This document shows positions 8,792 to 18,351 of a stretch of 64,000 nucleotides of DNA, one piece after another. Both the position numbers and the translations under genes were made by a program. The stretch covers positions 32,302-96,301 of the forward strand of contig CAJTZF010000005.1 in NCBI GenBank assembly GCA_910584245.1, written 5' to 3'. Origin of the DNA: an uncultured Eubacterium sp. (lineage in GTDB: Bacteria > Bacillota > Clostridia > Lachnospirales > Lachnospiraceae). Position 1 is the stretch's first letter, and the number at the start of each line of letters is the position of its first letter. Below the pieces are notes generated by a model, which made no database searches, had not been told where the DNA came from, and saw only the letters and a program-made list of their open reading frames with translations.

Positions 8792-9514
8792 GTGCAAACA
8801 TTTTCTATAACAGATACGGGACGCACAAGGGACGCAAATCAGGATTATGTGTTTTGTGAAGAACATGCGATCGGAAGTTTCCCAAATCTGTTTATTGTGG
8901 CGGATGGAATGGGAGGCCACAATGCAGGAGATACCGCCTCGCGAATGTGTGTGGAGGTAGTTGTCTCACAGATTGAAAAGAGTACAAAAGTAACACCGAT
9001 CGGCATTTTGGAGCAGGCAGTAGCAGCTGCTAATGAAACCGTTTATGATGCTTCTCTGGAAGATGTGGCATTGTACGGCATGGGGACGACTCTCGTGGGC
9101 ACTGTAGTTTTCGGTGATACAGCTTACGTGATCAATGTGGGTGATTCCCGGCTGTATGCATTTAGGGATACGCTAAAACAGGTGACGGTGGATCATTCCC
9201 TTGTGGAAGAAATGGTTCAGTCTGGTAAGCTTCAAAAAGAAGCGATAAGAACTCATCCAAATAAAAATATTATAACACGGGCCCTTGGCACAAATCGTAC
9301 GGTAAAAGCGGATTGCTTTGAAATTGAAGTGAGGGAAGGGGACGTGCTCTTGTTATGTTCAGACGGATTGACCAATATGCTTGAGGATGACCGAATTGAG
9401 TCTATTATCAAACAGTATAAAAATGATATGAAGAAGGCAGGAGAGATTTTAATAGAAGAGGCAAATGAGGCCGGCGGAAAAGATAATATCAGCGTTGTCT
9501 TAGTTCGATTATAG
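8792..9514 (+). CDS. stp: PP2C-family serine/threonine phosphatase
   Basis: The 240-residue metal-dependent phosphatase reverses phosphorylation by the neighbouring PrkC kinase. PP2C motifs are all visible: RTRDANQDYV with a metal-binding Asp, VADGMGGHNAGD (residues 36-47), GMGTTLVG, GDSRLYAF, LCSDGLTNML and GGKDNISVV. The GTG start is set by AAGGAGG 9 bases upstream. The usual clostridial order rlmN-stp-prkC-rsgA-rpe is kept except for the insert before this gene. Confidence 0.95.
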   Translation: MQTFSITDTGRTRDANQDYVFCEEHAIGSFPNLFIVADGMGGHNAGDTASRMCVEVVVSQIEKSTKVTPIGILEQAVAAANETVYDASLEDVALYGMGTTLVGTVVFGDTAYVINVGDSRLYAFRDTLKQVTVDHSLVEEMVQSGKLQKEAIRTHPNKNIITRALGTNRTVKADCFEIEVREGDVLLLCSDGLTNMLEDDRIESIIKQYKNDMKKAGEILIEEANEAGGKDNISVVLVRL

Positions 9515-9545
9515 TATCAGAATTGGTAGAATGGAGGAATATGTG

Positions 9546-11600
9546 TTGGTAAATATAGGAACTATTATTGGCGACCGGTACGAAATAGTGGAGAAGGTCG
9601 GCAGTGGTGGCATGGCAGATGTTTTTCGTGCAAAATGCCATCGCCTGAACCGTTTTGTTGCTATAAAAATTTTGAAGCAGGAATATAGCGAGGATACTAA
9701 GTTTGTCACGAAATTCCGGGGAGAGGCGCAGGCGATTGCCAGTATGTCGCATCCGAATATTGTAGGCATTTATGATGTTGGTGAAGAAAATGGCATGTAC
9801 TATATTGTCATGGAGCTCATTGAAGGTATCACGTTGAAGAAATATATTGAAGAGAAAGGAAAGCTCTCGGTGAAGGAAGCGGTGGGAATATCACTCCAGA
9901 TCGCAAATGGTCTGGACGCCGCCCACAGGAATAATATTATTCACCGGGATGTCAAGCCGCAGAATATACTGATTGCGAGAGATGGCACGGCAAAGGTCAC
10001 GGATTTTGGGATTGCCAAGGCAGCAAGCTCCAATACGATTACGGCAAATGCGATGGGATCGGTACACTATATTTCCCCTGAGCAGGCGCGGGGAGGGTAT
10101 AGCGATGAAAAGAGCGACATTTACTCTCTTGGCGTCACAATGTATGAAATGTTGTGCGGAAGCCTTCCCTTTAACGGGGAAAGTGCGGTGGCAATCGCAC
10201 TGGCCCATATCCAGGAGGACGCCGTACCACTGGCCGCTATGGATGGGACGATTCCCAAAGGACTCAGCAATATTGTAAATAAATGTATGCAAAAGAAAAC
10301 AGAACTGCGCTATTCTTCGGCCGCCGACCTGATTGCTGACATGAAGATGTTTTTGCAGGATCCGAGCGGGGAATACGGTGTGATCGGGAATTTATATGGA
10401 AATGGTGGAACGATTTTTATGTCAAAGGATGATGTGAAAACATTGAAGCATGCGTCCCGCAGCAGTCTTGCGCCAGTAGATGAGTCGGAGGATAAGGATG
10501 AGGGCCGCGACGACGAGGAAGAGAGTAAATCGGATGTCGATCCGAAGCTTGAGAAGGCTCTTGTATTGGGAAGTATTGCGGTAGCGATTATTATAGGCCT
10601 TGTTGTCATTTATATGCTCGGGAGATTTATCGGCCTGTGGGGGTCGGCAGATGACAGCACAAAAGGTGACGAAGGCGATAAGGTAACTAACGTGACGGAG
10701 ACACCGGCACCGAGCGAGGGAGTAGCGGAGGAGGAGACGTTTGTTCTCCCGGATTATAAGGACCGTCTGAAAGATGACGTCTCAACAGATTTGGGAAATC
10801 ATGATGTAGAGATTACGTTTGGGGAGGAAGCTTCCGATGATATCGAGGAAGGAAGAGTAATACGGACAAATCCTTCGGCCGGGACGACGGTGAAGGAAGG
10901 AGACGCCGTTGAAGTTATTGTCAGCACCGGCGTGGAGCAGATCGGCGTGCCAAACACGACGGGAAAGACGATTACCGATGCTGTCAACATGATTAAAGAT
11001 AAAGGATTTACTGTAAAACAGGGAAGCGACGTATATAGCAGCCAACCGGTTGGCAAGGTGGCATACACGGAGCCGGCCGCTGGGAAAAAGGTTGATAAGG
11101 GCGCTGAGATTACAATATATCCGAGTAAGGGGGAAGAAAAAGTCAAGGTTCCTAAACTGCTCGGACTGACCCGGAGCCAGGCGAGAAGGGAATTGACAAA
11201 GGCGGGGCTGGAGTACGGAAACGAATCCAAAAATTATTCCGAGGTACAAAAAAACCGCGTATGTGTCCAGAGTGTGGCGGCGGGCAAGGAAGTTGAGAAA
11301 GGTACGGCGATCGATATTACGCTTAGCCTCGGCGAGGAAAAGACGTATACGTATGAGGGATCGGTAACGATATCAAATCCGTTTGAATACGAGGACGATC
11401 CGAGTGCACAGTTCGAGTTTATTCTGTCTCAGGACGGAGAAAAGGATACGTCGGTAAAGATGGCGACGATGGGATATCATGATTTTCCATTTGTGCTGAA
11501 CGTTACCGGAAAGAGTGCAAATACCGGAAAGATTAGTGTTTATAAGGATAAACAGCTGGTAGCGACGTATCCCGTTTCGTTTAAGAGGGTTGCCGATTGA
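9546..11600 (+). CDS. prkC: PASTA-domain membrane serine/threonine kinase
   Basis: A receptor-type kinase that senses cell-wall fragments. The cytoplasmic kinase domain shows a glycine loop GSGGMADVF (about residue 19), Lys41 in AIKIL, HRDVKPQN (133-140) and DFGIAK. A single membrane segment at about 338-365 leads to three extracellular PASTA repeats (about 397-603), with a short further domain after them. Starts at 9531 (ATG), 9543 (GTG) and 9546 (TTG) share the frame. GGAGG at 9533-9537 favours one of the latter two. The stop overlaps the rsgA start (ATGA). Confidence 0.95.
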   Translation: MVNIGTIIGDRYEIVEKVGSGGMADVFRAKCHRLNRFVAIKILKQEYSEDTKFVTKFRGEAQAIASMSHPNIVGIYDVGEENGMYYIVMELIEGITLKKYIEEKGKLSVKEAVGISLQIANGLDAAHRNNIIHRDVKPQNILIARDGTAKVTDFGIAKAASSNTITANAMGSVHYISPEQARGGYSDEKSDIYSLGVTMYEMLCGSLPFNGESAVAIALAHIQEDAVPLAAMDGTIPKGLSNIVNKCMQKKTELRYSSAADLIADMKMFLQDPSGEYGVIGNLYGNGGTIFMSKDDVKTLKHASRSSLAPVDESEDKDEGRDDEEESKSDVDPKLEKALVLGSIAVAIIIGLVVIYMLGRFIGLWGSADDSTKGDEGDKVTNVTETPAPSEGVAEEETFVLPDYKDRLKDDVSTDLGNHDVEITFGEEASDDIEEGRVIRTNPSAGTTVKEGDAVEVIVSTGVEQIGVPNTTGKTITDAVNMIKDKGFTVKQGSDVYSSQPVGKVAYTEPAAGKKVDKGAEITIYPSKGEEKVKVPKLLGLTRSQARRELTKAGLEYGNESKNYSEVQKNRVCVQSVAAGKEVEKGTAIDITLSLGEEKTYTYEGSVTISNPFEYEDDPSAQFEFILSQDGEKDTSVKMATMGYHDFPFVLNVTGKSANTGKISVYKDKQLVATYPVSFKRVAD

Positions 11601-12520
11601 TGCAGATAGAAGGAAAGATTGTAAAAGGAATTGCGGGGTTTTACTATGTCAACTGCCATACGGCAGGCGGATCGGACCTATATGAATGTAAGGCAAAGGG
11701 CGGTTTCCGAAAAGACAAGGTAAAACCCCTGGTGGGCGACAATGTGCGCATCCAGATAGTTTCCGAAGAGGAAAAGCAGGGGAATGTACAGGAGATTCTT
11801 CCGAGAAAGAATTATCTTATACGGCCGGAGGTCGCCAATGTCGATCAGGCGCTCATTTTGTTTGCAATGGCGGATCCATTGCCAAACTTAAATTTGCTGG
11901 ACCGTTTTTTGGTTATGATGGAGATGCAGGGAGTTGAGACGGTTATTTGCTTTAATAAGCTTGATATTGTGTCATCCGAGGAGGAACAGCGGCTTGTGTC
12001 CATCTATGAAAAGTGTGTCAACAGGGTACTTTCCGTCAGTAGCAGAGAGAATATCGGAATCAACAGCGTCCGTGAGCTTCTTCGTGGAAAAACAACTGTA
12101 TTGGCGGGCCCTTCGGGAGTGGGCAAGTCCAGTATATTGAATCAGATCTTTCCGGATGCGGGATCCAAAACGGGCGCCGTAAGTGAAAAGATACGGCGTG
12201 GCAAACATACGACGAGGCACTCGGAGTTGTTTTGTGTCGGTGACCGGACGTATTTATTTGACACGCCTGGATTTAGTTCCCTCCGAATTCCGGATATGGA
12301 CAAAGAGGAGCTGAAAAACTATTTTACGGAATTTATTCCCTATGAGGGGATGTGCCGCTTTATCGGGTGCACGCATACGCATGAACCGGATTGTAAGGTC
12401 AAGGAGGCGCTCGGCCAGCAGCAGATCAGCCCCGTCAGATACCGCAATTATGTTCAGATGTTTGAGGAATTAAAGGATATGGGAAAACAAAAGTACAACG
12501 AACGAAAGGTCAGGGATTAG
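11600..12520 (+). CDS. rsgA: Ribosome small subunit-dependent GTPase A
   Basis: A circularly permuted GTPase (306 residues) acting late in 30S subunit maturation. An N-terminal OB fold is followed by NKLD (G4, about residue 118) before the P-loop GPSGVGKSS (about 168), the order diagnostic of this family. DTPGFSSL (G3) comes next, then a C-terminal zinc motif with CRFIGCTH, a His and a final Cys in DCKVK. The ATG at 11600 overlaps the prkC stop, so translation is probably coupled. rpe follows with one base between. Confidence 0.96.
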   Translation: MQIEGKIVKGIAGFYYVNCHTAGGSDLYECKAKGGFRKDKVKPLVGDNVRIQIVSEEEKQGNVQEILPRKNYLIRPEVANVDQALILFAMADPLPNLNLLDRFLVMMEMQGVETVICFNKLDIVSSEEEQRLVSIYEKCVNRVLSVSSRENIGINSVRELLRGKTTVLAGPSGVGKSSILNQIFPDAGSKTGAVSEKIRRGKHTTRHSELFCVGDRTYLFDTPGFSSLRIPDMDKEELKNYFTEFIPYEGMCRFIGCTHTHEPDCKVKEALGQQQISPVRYRNYVQMFEELKDMGKQKYNERKVRD

Positions 12521-12521
12521 C

Positions 12522-13187
12522 ATGGAATACAAATTATCGCCGTCGATCCTCGCGGCAGACGTTTCCAGGCTCGGAGACGAGCTGGCTGTGGTTAGCGGAG
12601 CGGGAGCTGACTACATACATATCGACATTATGGATGGTATGTTTGTGCACAATATATCTTTTGGGGTGCCAGTGGTAGCGGGGATTCGGAAATGTGTGGA
12701 TACATTTTTTGATGTACATCTTATGGTGACGGAGCCAGTCCGGTACATCCAGCCGTTTGCGGAGGCAGGAGCGGATGGAATCACCGTTCATGCGGAGGCG
12801 TGTGAGAATTTGGAAGAGACAATTGATGCGATACGCGGGCTGGGGAAAAAGGCGGCGGTATCAATAAAGCCCGGTACGGATATTGATGGGATTCTGTCGA
12901 TTCTTCCCAAAGTATATATGGTACTTGTCATGACGGTGGAACCAGGGTATGGCGGGCAGAAGATTCGCCGTGACACGTTTGAAAAGATTCGCCGGCTCCG
13001 CAAGCATATCGATGAAAATGGTTATGACGTTGATATCGAGGTAGATGGCGGTATCAATTTGGAGACGGCCAGGGACGTACTGGATGCCGGGGCCAATGTG
13101 ATTGTGGCGGGAACAAAGGTATTCAAAGGGGATATCGTCGAAAATGTAAAAAAATTCAAAGAGGTTCTTCGTACATATCAAGGATAG
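12522..13187 (+). CDS. rpe: Ribulose-phosphate 3-epimerase
   Basis: The 221-residue TIM-barrel enzyme interconverts ribulose-5-phosphate and xylulose-5-phosphate in the pentose phosphate pathway. Family marks are the N-terminal SPSILAADVSRL, HIDIMDGMFV with metal-binding His/Asp, DVHLMV, MTVEPGYGGQ and EVDGGIN. It follows rsgA directly, as in many Firmicutes. In that order a thiamine pyrophosphokinase gene (thiN) often comes next, but here the NYN-like gene does. Confidence 0.96.
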   Translation: MEYKLSPSILAADVSRLGDELAVVSGAGADYIHIDIMDGMFVHNISFGVPVVAGIRKCVDTFFDVHLMVTEPVRYIQPFAEAGADGITVHAEACENLEETIDAIRGLGKKAAVSIKPGTDIDGILSILPKVYMVLVMTVEPGYGGQKIRRDTFEKIRRLRKHIDENGYDVDIEVDGGINLETARDVLDAGANVIVAGTKVFKGDIVENVKKFKEVLRTYQG

Positions 13188-13225
13188 AGGGTTTCGTACA
13201 TAAAAAGGATGGAAGGAGATATCGC

Positions 13226-14110
13226 TTGAAACGTAAATATTATTTGATTGACACGGAGAACATCGGCGACAGATGGTTTGACCTGTCTGCAAAGATTCGC
13301 AAAAAGGACCGTATTATTACCTTTTATACAGAACATCATTCCAAACGGCTTGAACATTATTTACTGAGCCAGGTGAGGAACAAACAAATTTTATGGCTGG
13401 AGTGTATGTCGGGAAACAATGCGCTCGATTATCAGCTGGTCGGCGTACTGTCTTTTTTGATTACGAAACATCCGAAAGCCTCATTTTGTATTTATTCAAA
13501 TGATAAGGGGTATCAAAATGCTGTAGATTTCTGGAAAGAGCGAGGCGTCGTTATTTCTCAGAAAAGTTTTTCTACTGCGGATAAGAAAAAGAAGAAAAAG
13601 AAAAAAGGTAAAAAATCCGAAGAGGTGCGCACTGCACGTGTGAAAAACAAGCGTTCGCAGAAAAATTCCGAAGAGGGCCGCTCTGGCACAGACAAGCCGG
13701 TACAGGGGGAGCTCACGCAGGAACCGCTTTTGGTGGATATTTCTAAATGCCTGCCGATGACGAATTTAGGCGGGTGGTATAGTGTTCTCACTGCTGTGAG
13801 GGGCCAGCAGGAGGGAAGGAATTTGTATATGGGGCTCCGGGAAAATGCTGAGTTGCGCGCTGCGCTTTCAAAAAACTGTCTGAAAGAAAAGAGGCAGCGC
13901 GGGGTGAAACTGGTAGAATTGGCGCTGCGTCTGAATGGCCTGGGCACGGCAGGGGCCGAGGAGGCGTACCAAGTTATACAGTCACACAGTCTCCAGGACT
14001 TCAAGGGGATAAAAGAAGAACTGGATAAGAAGTTTGGGAAAAAACCGCAGCAAAAATATTACCAGGCGCTTCGGCCGCTGGTCCGGGTAATAAAAAGCGC
14101 CGGCTCATGA
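13226..14110 (+). CDS. NYN/PIN-like domain protein, possible ribonuclease
   Basis: The protein has 294 residues. Its N-terminus (YYLIDTENIGDRWFD, then GNNALDYQLVGVLSFL and IYSNDKGYQNAVDFW) fits the NYN/PIN nuclease fold, with the acidic residues in DTEN, ALD and SNDKG as likely metal ligands. A long lysine tract (about residues 114-127) and a basic linker follow. The C-terminal domain of about 120 residues is unrecognised. The TTG start has GGAAGGAG upstream. The basic linker suggests RNA binding. The substrate is unknown, and calling it a nuclease is inference from the fold. Confidence 0.75.
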   Translation: MKRKYYLIDTENIGDRWFDLSAKIRKKDRIITFYTEHHSKRLEHYLLSQVRNKQILWLECMSGNNALDYQLVGVLSFLITKHPKASFCIYSNDKGYQNAVDFWKERGVVISQKSFSTADKKKKKKKKGKKSEEVRTARVKNKRSQKNSEEGRSGTDKPVQGELTQEPLLVDISKCLPMTNLGGWYSVLTAVRGQQEGRNLYMGLRENAELRAALSKNCLKEKRQRGVKLVELALRLNGLGTAGAEEAYQVIQSHSLQDFKGIKEELDKKFGKKPQQKYYQALRPLVRVIKSAGS

Positions 14111-14141
14111 GAATGCGTGTTTGCGGAGGAACAAACGTATA

Positions 14142-14170
14142 TTGAAATCTTGTGCCGGATGTGATATGAT
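14142..14170 (+). promoter_or_regulatory. Sigma-A-type promoter for glnS
   Basis: TTGAAA and TATGAT are separated by exactly 17 bases, ending 36 bases before the glnS start. The leader is too short for a T-box riboswitch, so no tRNA-responsive control is apparent. Confidence 0.7.
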
Positions 14171-14206
14171 AGGATATATGTGTATTTCAAGGAGGCTTTT
14201 GCAGTA

Positions 14207-15886
14207 ATGGCAGAACAGAAAGAGGAAGAAGTTGTTTCAAAGAGTTTTATCGAACAGGAAATCGAGAAGGACCTGGCGGAAGGCGTTTATACAGACATTA
14301 TGACCCGGTTTCCCCCAGAGCCGAATGGATATTTGCATATCGGACATGCCAAATCCATATTGTTAAATCGGGGTCTGGCAAAAAAATATGGCGGAAAATT
14401 TAATCTGCGGTTTGACGATACAAATCCGCAAAAAGAGGATGAAGAATATGTTCATTCGATTTTGGAAGATGTGACATGGATTTGTGAAGGTGAAAAACCA
14501 CCTGTTTATTTTGCGTCGGATTATTTTGACCAGATGTTTGACTGTGCTGTCAGGCTGATTAAGAAGGGCAAGGCGTATGTATGCGATCTGACGCCGGAGG
14601 AGATCCGGGAGTACCGGGGAACTTTGACAGAACCGGGTAAAAACAGTCCTTATAGGGATCGTTCGGTGGAAGAAAATATGGAATTATTTTTAAAAATGAA
14701 AAACGGGGAATATAAAGATGGCGAGAAGGTTCTTCGCGCCAAAATTGATATGTCATCCCCCAATATGAACATGCGTGACCCGATTTTGTACCGCGTAGCA
14801 CATATTTCCCACCACAATACGGGTGACAAGTGGTGCATTTATCCGATGTATGATTTTGCCCATCCGATTGAGGATGCTGTGGAGGGAATCAGTCATTCCA
14901 TTTGTACGCTGGAGTTTGAGGACCACAGGCCGCTTTATGACTGGGTTGTCCGGGAGTGTGAGTTTGAGGTGCCGCCGAGGCAGATTGAATTTGCGAAGAT
15001 GTATCTGACAAATGTTGTGACAGGAAAAAGGTATATCAAACGGCTGGTGGAGGACGGCGTAGTAGATGGGTGGGATGATCCCCGTCTTGTATCCATTACG
15101 GCGCTTCGGAGACGTGGTTTTACGGCTTCTTCAATTCGCAAGTTTATGGAGCTGGCAGGTGTTTCTAAGAGCAATAGTTCTGTGGATTATGCGATGCTTG
15201 AATATTGTATCCGCGAGGATCTCAAAATGACGAAACCACGTATGATGGCCGTTCTTGATCCGATTAAGCTTGTCATTACGAACTATCCGGAAGGACAGGT
15301 GGAATATGTGGATGTGCCAAATAATCAGGAAAACCCTGAGATGGGAACGAGAAAGGTGCCGTTTGCCAGAGAGCTTTATATTGAGAGAGACGACTTTATG
15401 ATAGAGCCTCCCAGAAAATATTTCCGGCTGTTTCCAGGCAATGAGGTAAGACTGATGAGCGCTTACTTTGTGAAATGTCACGATTACATAACAGATGAAA
15501 GTGGAAAAGTGACGGAGGTGCACTGCACGTACGACCCGGAGACGAAGAGTGGTCTTGGATTTACGGGAAGAAAAGTAAAGGGTACGATTCATTGGGTAGC
15601 GGTACCAACGGCCAAAAAAGTGGAGGTGCGTCTCTATGAAAATCTTGTGGATGAGGAACAGGGTGTATATAATGAAGATGGAACTGTGAATCTCAATCCG
15701 AATTCACTTCAGGTTCTCGAAGAGTGCTATGTGGAACCGGCGCTGTCAGAGGCGGAACCAAATGATAAGTTTCAATTTATGAGGACGGGTTATTTTTGTG
15801 TGGATACAAAAGATACGACGCCGGAACATAAGGTATTTAACCGCATCGTTTCCATGAAGAGCTCGTACCGTCCTGAGAAGCGGTAG
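14207..15886 (+). CDS. glnS: Glutaminyl-tRNA synthetase
   Basis: A class I aminoacyl-tRNA synthetase of 559 residues that charges tRNA(Gln). The HIGH motif appears in PPEPNGYLHIGHAKS, followed by RFDDTNPQKED and later DGWDDPRLVSITALRRRG. Where the KMSKS-type loop normally sits, the sequence reads NVVTGKRYIKRL, keeping a KR pair but not the usual SK. The C-terminal beta-barrel anticodon-binding domain is present. ATG 14207 is chosen for AAGGAGG at 14189-14195; an in-frame ATG at 14180 lacks a site. A direct GlnRS makes the amidotransferase route unnecessary for Gln-tRNA. Confidence 0.95.
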   Translation: MAEQKEEEVVSKSFIEQEIEKDLAEGVYTDIMTRFPPEPNGYLHIGHAKSILLNRGLAKKYGGKFNLRFDDTNPQKEDEEYVHSILEDVTWICEGEKPPVYFASDYFDQMFDCAVRLIKKGKAYVCDLTPEEIREYRGTLTEPGKNSPYRDRSVEENMELFLKMKNGEYKDGEKVLRAKIDMSSPNMNMRDPILYRVAHISHHNTGDKWCIYPMYDFAHPIEDAVEGISHSICTLEFEDHRPLYDWVVRECEFEVPPRQIEFAKMYLTNVVTGKRYIKRLVEDGVVDGWDDPRLVSITALRRRGFTASSIRKFMELAGVSKSNSSVDYAMLEYCIREDLKMTKPRMMAVLDPIKLVITNYPEGQVEYVDVPNNQENPEMGTRKVPFARELYIERDDFMIEPPRKYFRLFPGNEVRLMSAYFVKCHDYITDESGKVTEVHCTYDPETKSGLGFTGRKVKGTIHWVAVPTAKKVEVRLYENLVDEEQGVYNEDGTVNLNPNSLQVLEECYVEPALSEAEPNDKFQFMRTGYFCVDTKDTTPEHKVFNRIVSMKSSYRPEKR

Positions 15887-15920
15887 TATGCAGTAAAGCA
15901 TAGGAATGGAGGATTTTATT

Positions 15921-16766
15921 ATGGCTAACTTGTTTGCCGGACTAGAAAGTCTGGGGTTGAAGATTAAGAAGGATATAAATGTTTTTGAGCAGGATAAGAA
16001 AGAAGAGCGGCAGGCGGCCCAAGGTGAGACGAAGCCGAAAGAGATCAGTGAGGAGAGCCTGCTGTTCGATAAGACCCATAAATGTCCGGTTTGTGATAGC
16101 GAGTTTAAGTGCAAGATGGTTCGAACAGGGAAGGCGAAGCTCGTTTCCCAGGATATGGATCTCCGGCCGAAATACCAGGGAATTGATCCGTTGAAATACG
16201 ACGCGATTTTGTGTCCCGTTTGCGGCTATGCGTCGTTGAACCGATATTTTAATTTTGTTATGTCGTCCCAGGCAAAACAAATAAAAGAACAGATTTCAAG
16301 CACTTTTAAGTATACGTCTGAAAATGGAAAAACGTACTCGTATGACGAGGCGATTACGAGACATAAAATGGCATTGCTGAACACCGTAGTAAAGAGAGGG
16401 AAAGTCAGTGAACGGGCTTATACTTGTTTAAAGCTGGCTTGGCTGTTCCGCGGGAAGAGAGAAGTGATGATGCAGGGCGAGTACTCTAAAGAGGAGGCGA
16501 AAGCCCTTTACGAGGAGGAAAAGGAATGTCTCAAAAATGCCCATGAAGGTTTTGTTGCGGCATTTTCACAGGAAGAATTTCCAATGTGTGGAATGGACCA
16601 GTACACGGTGACATTTCTTGTGGCAGAGCTTTCAAGGAGAATTGGCGAGTACGAGGAGGCGAAACGTTGGGTATCAAAAGTGCTTGTGGCGCGGGATGCC
16701 AACCGGAGAATTAAAGATAAGGCACTTGCATTGAAGGAGTCACTCCAGTCGGGTGGTGCGGAATAG
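15921..16766 (+). CDS. DUF2225 family zinc-ribbon/TPR-like protein
   Basis: A 281-residue protein with two CPxC pairs (CPVCDSEF and CPVCGYAS) about 55 residues apart, likely binding zinc. A helical C-terminal half resembles TPR-type repeats and includes a region rich in Glu/Lys. This matches the DUF2225 family of Firmicutes, whose function is not established. ATG 15921 follows GGAGG at 15908-15912. It is the gene after glnS, 35 bp downstream, with the putative metal permease 19 bp further on. Confidence 0.8.
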   Translation: MANLFAGLESLGLKIKKDINVFEQDKKEERQAAQGETKPKEISEESLLFDKTHKCPVCDSEFKCKMVRTGKAKLVSQDMDLRPKYQGIDPLKYDAILCPVCGYASLNRYFNFVMSSQAKQIKEQISSTFKYTSENGKTYSYDEAITRHKMALLNTVVKRGKVSERAYTCLKLAWLFRGKREVMMQGEYSKEEAKALYEEEKECLKNAHEGFVAAFSQEEFPMCGMDQYTVTFLVAELSRRIGEYEEAKRWVSKVLVARDANRRIKDKALALKESLQSGGAE

Positions 16767-16785
16767 TTCATATGGAGTTGATATC

Positions 16786-17646
16786 ATGTCAATAGAGATA
16801 CTGTTTGATCTTTTGCTGGATGCATGTATGGACAGTTTGAGGTTAGTGCCATTTTTACTCGTAACTTATGTGATTATGGAATATTTGGAACACAAGACTA
16901 GCACGAAAACATGGGCGGTTGTTCGAAAGGCTGGACGGCTTGGGCCGTTGGCAGGAAGCCTGGCTGGGGCATTTCCCCAGTGCGGGTTTTCTGCGGCGGC
17001 TTCAAACTTATATGCGGGAGGAGTTATTACGGTAGGGACGCTTCTGGCAGTTTTTTTGTCTACCTCTGATGAAATGCTTCCTATATTTATTTCAGAGGCA
17101 GTGGATGTCCGCGTCATAGTTATGATCGTTGGGAGCAAAGCTGTGTTGGGAATGCTGACGGGTTTTTTGGTAGATTTTCTTTTCCGGTTCCGGCCTTCCC
17201 TCATTCGATACAAAGAAATACATGTGATTTGCGAAAGTGAGCACTGTGGCTGTGAGAAAAATATTTTTACTTCTGCTGTCAGACATACCGTTAAAATCTT
17301 TGCTGTGATTTTCTTTTTTTCCGCCGCGCTCAATGTCCTGATTGAGCTCTGGGGGGAAGACCGTCTGGCACAATTTATGTCGGACCAGCCGGTGCTCGGA
17401 CCAGTGCTTGCCGGAATTGTCGGACTGCTGCCGAACTGTGCGGCTTCTGTTATGGTCACCAAACTCTATCTGGGCCAGTTTATCAGTCTGGGGGCGATGA
17501 TGTCCGGACTTCTAGTGGGAGCTGGCGTCGGACTGCTCGTTCTATTCCAGGTCAATAAAAAATGGAAGGAAAACCTGTTAATATTGGCAGTTTTGTATAG
17601 TTCCGGCGTGGCGTGGGGAATTGTCATAGACTTATTCTTCCGTTAG
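16786..17646 (+). CDS. Putative 10-TM metal permease (arsenic-efflux / manganese transporter-like family)
   Basis: A highly hydrophobic membrane protein of 286 residues. It has two inverted-repeat-like halves, each with a conserved proline/cysteine core: GAFPQCGFSAAASNLY and GLLPNCAASVMVTKLY. This pattern occurs in the family annotated as arsenic efflux or putative manganese transporter. A cytoplasmic loop contains a Cys/His-rich stretch (CESEHCGCEK) that could bind metal. ATG 16786 follows a GGAG site. Its end overlaps the converging DUF6062-like gene by 15 bp. The exact substrate cannot be told from sequence. Confidence 0.75.
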   Translation: MSIEILFDLLLDACMDSLRLVPFLLVTYVIMEYLEHKTSTKTWAVVRKAGRLGPLAGSLAGAFPQCGFSAAASNLYAGGVITVGTLLAVFLSTSDEMLPIFISEAVDVRVIVMIVGSKAVLGMLTGFLVDFLFRFRPSLIRYKEIHVICESEHCGCEKNIFTSAVRHTVKIFAVIFFFSAALNVLIELWGEDRLAQFMSDQPVLGPVLAGIVGLLPNCAASVMVTKLYLGQFISLGAMMSGLLVGAGVGLLVLFQVNKKWKENLLILAVLYSSGVAWGIVIDLFFR

Positions 17647-18351
17647 GATGCCGTTGCATTTCGTCATAGCGCGGGGCAGGGCATCCTTTGATGTTTTCCA
17701 GGGAGCGTCGGCGTTTCGGTAATCAAATTTGTCGACGAACCACGAGAGCTCCTCTTCCATGCGTTTATAATTCTCAAGAAACACATAATCCAGATCTGTT
17801 GTAAACGCTTCGAGCGTATCGTGCCGGAGGAAGGTGGGAGCCATTTCATACAACAGGCCGTAGTGTTCCAGGCAGAATCCGCGCGACTGTTTGAATTTTG
17901 TGACGAAGGAGGAGTCGTTCTCATATAAGTAAAATGTTGTCGCTAAATACCGTTCAAAAATCCTTTTGATTCGTTCGCAGATAAAGCAGGAGTTGTTTAT
18001 TTGGTCTGTAAAACGGAAAAGCGGGGTTTTTTCTTTTTTTGAGAAAAGCCCTCCTGTTGTTTTTCTTCCTTTTTTTTGTAATAATTCTATGTTTTTTATC
18101 ATATTCTTCATGTGAGTGTCAATAATAAGTGCAAGTCCCAGCCGATTTTCAAAATCGTATAAAAGTTGCATGTGACGGGAACAAAACCCTGTTTGGTCTG
18201 TGGCCATACGTATATCATCTTCCATGTAACTCGGTCCCATTGTAAAAGCTACGGCGTCCTCTTCCAAGTTTTTTTTCATGGCACAGATGGGGCATTCGCA
18301 ATTTTTCTCAAATATGTCGTTGACGGGAATTGTATAAAGCTGTTCTTTCAT
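17632..18351 (-). CDS. DUF6062-like Cys/His-rich protein
   Basis: A 239-residue soluble protein in which Cys/His motifs recur: CECPICAMKK, CSRHMQLL, CFICERI and CLEHYGLL. This gives two similar halves, each with a CxxC followed by a C-x-x-H. That is the layout of the DUF6062 family of Clostridia, whose function is unknown; metal binding is likely. ATG 18351 is preferred over the ATG at 18360 because AAAGGAC lies too close to the latter. The gene converges on and overlaps the metal permease gene, which hints at but does not prove a functional link. Confidence 0.75.
   Translation of the reverse strand: MKEQLYTIPVNDIFEKNCECPICAMKKNLEEDAVAFTMGPSYMEDDIRMATDQTGFCSRHMQLLYDFENRLGLALIIDTHMKNMIKNIELLQKKGRKTTGGLFSKKEKTPLFRFTDQINNSCFICERIKRIFERYLATTFYLYENDSSFVTKFKQSRGFCLEHYGLLYEMAPTFLRHDTLEAFTTDLDYVFLENYKRMEEELSWFVDKFDYRNADAPWKTSKDALPRAMTKCNGILTEE

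Noticed and set aside
14111..14206. T-box riboswitch before glnS
   Set aside because: Only about 37 bases separate the promoter -10 box and the start codon, too short for a T-box leader, and no T-box consensus is visible.
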